7,078 nt of DNA from Sulfuricystis sp964478415 (GTDB lineage: Bacteria; Pseudomonadota; Gammaproteobacteria; Burkholderiales; Rhodocyclaceae): positions 1 through 7,078 of the forward strand of contig CAYZII010000084.1 in assembly GCA_964478415.1 (NCBI GenBank), given 5' to 3'. The translations under genes and the position numbers were made by a program. Shown piece after piece: positions 7,078 through 7,078 of the stretch. The notes beneath the pieces are model-generated. The model ran no database searches. It saw only the letters and a list, made by a program, of their open reading frames with translations, and was not told the DNA's origin. Numbering within the stretch: the stretch's first letter is position 1; every line of letters starts with the position of its first letter.

Positions 7078-7078
7078 G

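Overview
The window looks like a GC-rich proteobacterial chromosome segment. The gene families and codon use suggest a betaproteobacterium (Rhodocyclales or Nitrosomonadales-like), but no marker here fixes the lineage and this is inference. Coding density is high. There is no RNA gene, insertion sequence, CRISPR array or phage gene that I can support.

Layout. Two divergent gene blocks face away from a 175-bp intergenic region (4335-4509). Leftward, on the minus strand, runs a tightly coupled three-gene operon. It starts with an ABC ATPase of the LolD/MacB/YbbA type (3663-4334), followed by an 851-residue duplicated FtsX-type permease of the YbbP type (1111-3666) and a secreted AttH/CrtC-N-type lipocalin-like protein (2-1111). 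The ATPase and permease genes overlap by 4 nt and the permease and lipocalin genes by 1 nt. This is the ABC-plus-lipocalin arrangement known as att-like (attFGH). It probably handles a lipophilic or envelope-associated substrate, but the substrate is unknown.

Rightward, on the plus strand, lie a small stand-alone cyclic-nucleotide-binding-domain protein (4510-5040) and, 25 bp later, a complete glycogen branching enzyme GlgB (5066-6979) of the shorter type without the N1 domain. The short gap suggests co-transcription and a possible regulatory link, which the sequence does not prove. At the right edge, a minus-strand reading frame (7015-7077) may be the C-terminal end of a convergent gene that continues outside the window.

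No clearly new multi-gene system is visible. The points most worth a second look are the cyclic-nucleotide-binding protein paired with glgB and the substrate and export route of the lipocalin in the att-like operon.
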